Source of the DNA: an uncultured Rhodobacter sp.
GTDB taxonomy: Bacteria; Pseudomonadota; Alphaproteobacteria; Rhodobacterales; Rhodobacteraceae
Assembly (NCBI GenBank): GCA_937901435.1
Contig: CALGTJ010000471.1
Coordinates: forward strand, 1-6,282
Reading direction: 5' to 3'
Length of the DNA: 6,282 nt
The number at the start of each line of letters is the position of its first letter. Position 1 is the stretch's first letter. The notes under the pieces were generated by a model, which had not been told where the DNA came from, did no database searches, and saw only the letters and a program-made list of their open reading frames with translations. The position numbers and the translations under genes are program-made. Shown piece after piece: positions 5,991 through 6,282 of this stretch.

Positions 5991-6010
5991 AGGGCAGCAC
6001 CATCTGCCCT
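5991..6010. repeat. hairpin in the 5' untranslated region of the small membrane-protein gene
   Basis: AGGGCAG (5991-5997) and CTGCCCT (6004-6010) form a perfect 7-bp stem with a 6-base loop. It ends 8 bases before the GGGAGG ribosome site of the - strand gene, so in the mRNA it would sit just 5' of that site. No U-run follows, so it is not a terminator. A role in translation or mRNA stability is inferred. Confidence 0.45.
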
Positions 6011-6013
6011 TAC

Positions 6014-6036
6014 GTCAACGGTTTAAAAGTCAACCG
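6014..6036. repeat. paired GTCAAC repeats upstream of the small membrane-protein gene
   Basis: GTCAACGG (6014-6021) and GTCAACCG (6029-6036) are direct repeats 15 bp apart. On the - strand they read as two TTGAC hexamers, resembling -35 elements, but no good -10 lies 16-18 bp beyond either one. They may be a protein-binding site or the -35 of a non-consensus promoter. Confidence 0.3.
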
Positions 6037-6106
6037 AGACCGCACTACGCCCAGATTGAGGCAAATTCGTGGACAAATGTTCTGGTTCAGCAGATTTGTT
6101 GCGGGA

Positions 6107-6132
6107 TTAACGATTTGTTAAGGGTATTTTTC
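6107..6132 (-). promoter_or_regulatory. ctrA box: CtrA-like box, left copy of a mirrored module
   Basis: TTAA-CGATTTG-TTAA (6107-6121) matches exactly the TTAA-N7-TTAA consensus of the alphaproteobacterial response regulator CtrA. Read on the - strand it is preceded by GAAAAATACCC (6132-6122), the same flank as in the right-hand copy at 6201-6228. It lies 136 bp upstream of the small membrane-protein gene and points toward it. GATTTGTT within it is repeated at 6093-6100. The short dyad ATTTTTC-GT-GAAAAAT (6126-6141) overlaps the flank. Confidence 0.55.
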
Positions 6133-6200
6133 GTGAAAAATCTGCGCGTAGCGGGGGGTGACAGGGGCTAAAAGCGTCAAGACCCAAGTCAAAGCCTGGC

Positions 6201-6228
6201 GATAAATACCCCTTAACCATCTGATAAT
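6201..6228 (+). promoter_or_regulatory. ctrA box: CtrA-like box, right copy of a mirrored module
   Basis: TTAACCAT (6213-6220) is the familiar CtrA half-site form, and TTAA-CCATCTG-ATAA (6213-6227) fits TTAA-N7-TTAA with one mismatch. It is preceded by GATAAATACCCC (6201-6212), nearly the same flank as the left copy but on the opposite strand. GATAAT at 6223-6228 could serve as a -10 for a gene starting near 6247, in which case the box would overlap the promoter core. Confidence 0.55.
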
Positions 6229-6246
6229 GGGAGTGTCCTGAACTCT

Positions 6247-6282
6247 GTGTATCTGGTGCGGCCCATGCGGGTTTCAGATACG
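6247..6282 (+). CDS. possible start of a + strand gene, GNAT-like N-terminus (partial)
   Basis: A frame open from 6217 to the window end contains GTG at 6247 and ATG at 6265. From the GTG the product begins MYLVRPMRVSDT, like the first strand and turn of GNAT acyltransferases (VRP..xSD), including arginine N-succinyltransferases. GGGAG lies 13 bases before the GTG, farther than ideal. With only 12 residues visible, the family and the start are both tentative. The CtrA-like module at 6201-6228 sits directly upstream. Confidence 0.35.
   Translation, partial: MYLVRPMRVSDT

Noticed and set aside
5908..6171. 87-codon ORF on the + strand
   Set aside because: It overlaps the 5' end of the small membrane-protein gene and the CtrA-like box, has no ribosome site, and its translation lacks protein-like pattern.
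1..6282. CRISPR array, transposase, tRNA or rRNA
   Set aside because: No regularly spaced repeats, insertion-sequence ends, transposase motifs, or tRNA/rRNA signatures are visible on either strand.

Overview
The window looks like a chromosomal segment of an alphaproteobacterium, most likely Rhodobacteraceae (roseobacter-type). This rests on the style of the proteins, the G+C-rich coding sequence, an ScfR-type acyl-CoA regulator, and CtrA-like TTAA-N7-TTAA boxes. The assignment is inference; no 16S or other marker gene is present.

Layout. Positions 1-110 hold the end of a + strand gene and a tiny overlapping ORF. They face a left-running operon across a strong hairpin terminator (116-148). 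The operon (3692 down to 170, minus strand) is glyA (serine hydroxymethyltransferase), sgaA (serine-glyoxylate aminotransferase) and hprA (hydroxypyruvate reductase), with gaps of 29 and 35 bp and a good Shine-Dalgarno before each gene. Together they convert glycine plus methylene-THF to serine, serine plus glyoxylate to hydroxypyruvate plus glycine, and hydroxypyruvate to glycerate. This is the front half of the methylotrophic serine cycle, and also works as glyoxylate/C1 salvage. The later serine-cycle genes (malate thiokinase, malyl-CoA lyase, PEP carboxylase, glycerate kinase, mtdA/fch) are not in the window.

Divergent from glyA, across a 322-bp control region, is a 468-residue ScfR-family regulator (HTH, degenerate IrrE-like domain, C-terminal domain with a Cys cluster). 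This family senses short-chain acyl-CoAs. Its position suggests that it controls the serine-cycle genes and itself. Its probable promoter lies so close to the ATG that the mRNA may be leaderless.

The regulator converges on a 91-residue one-membrane-span protein of unknown function (minus, 5971-5696). The 274 bp between them carry several hairpins but no textbook terminator. Upstream of the small gene, 6107-6227 holds the most striking non-coding signal: two mirror-image copies of one element, each with a CtrA-like box, pointing outward toward the small gene and toward a probable + strand gene starting near 6247 and running off the window. The best leads are the ScfR/serine-cycle pairing and this mirrored CtrA module.
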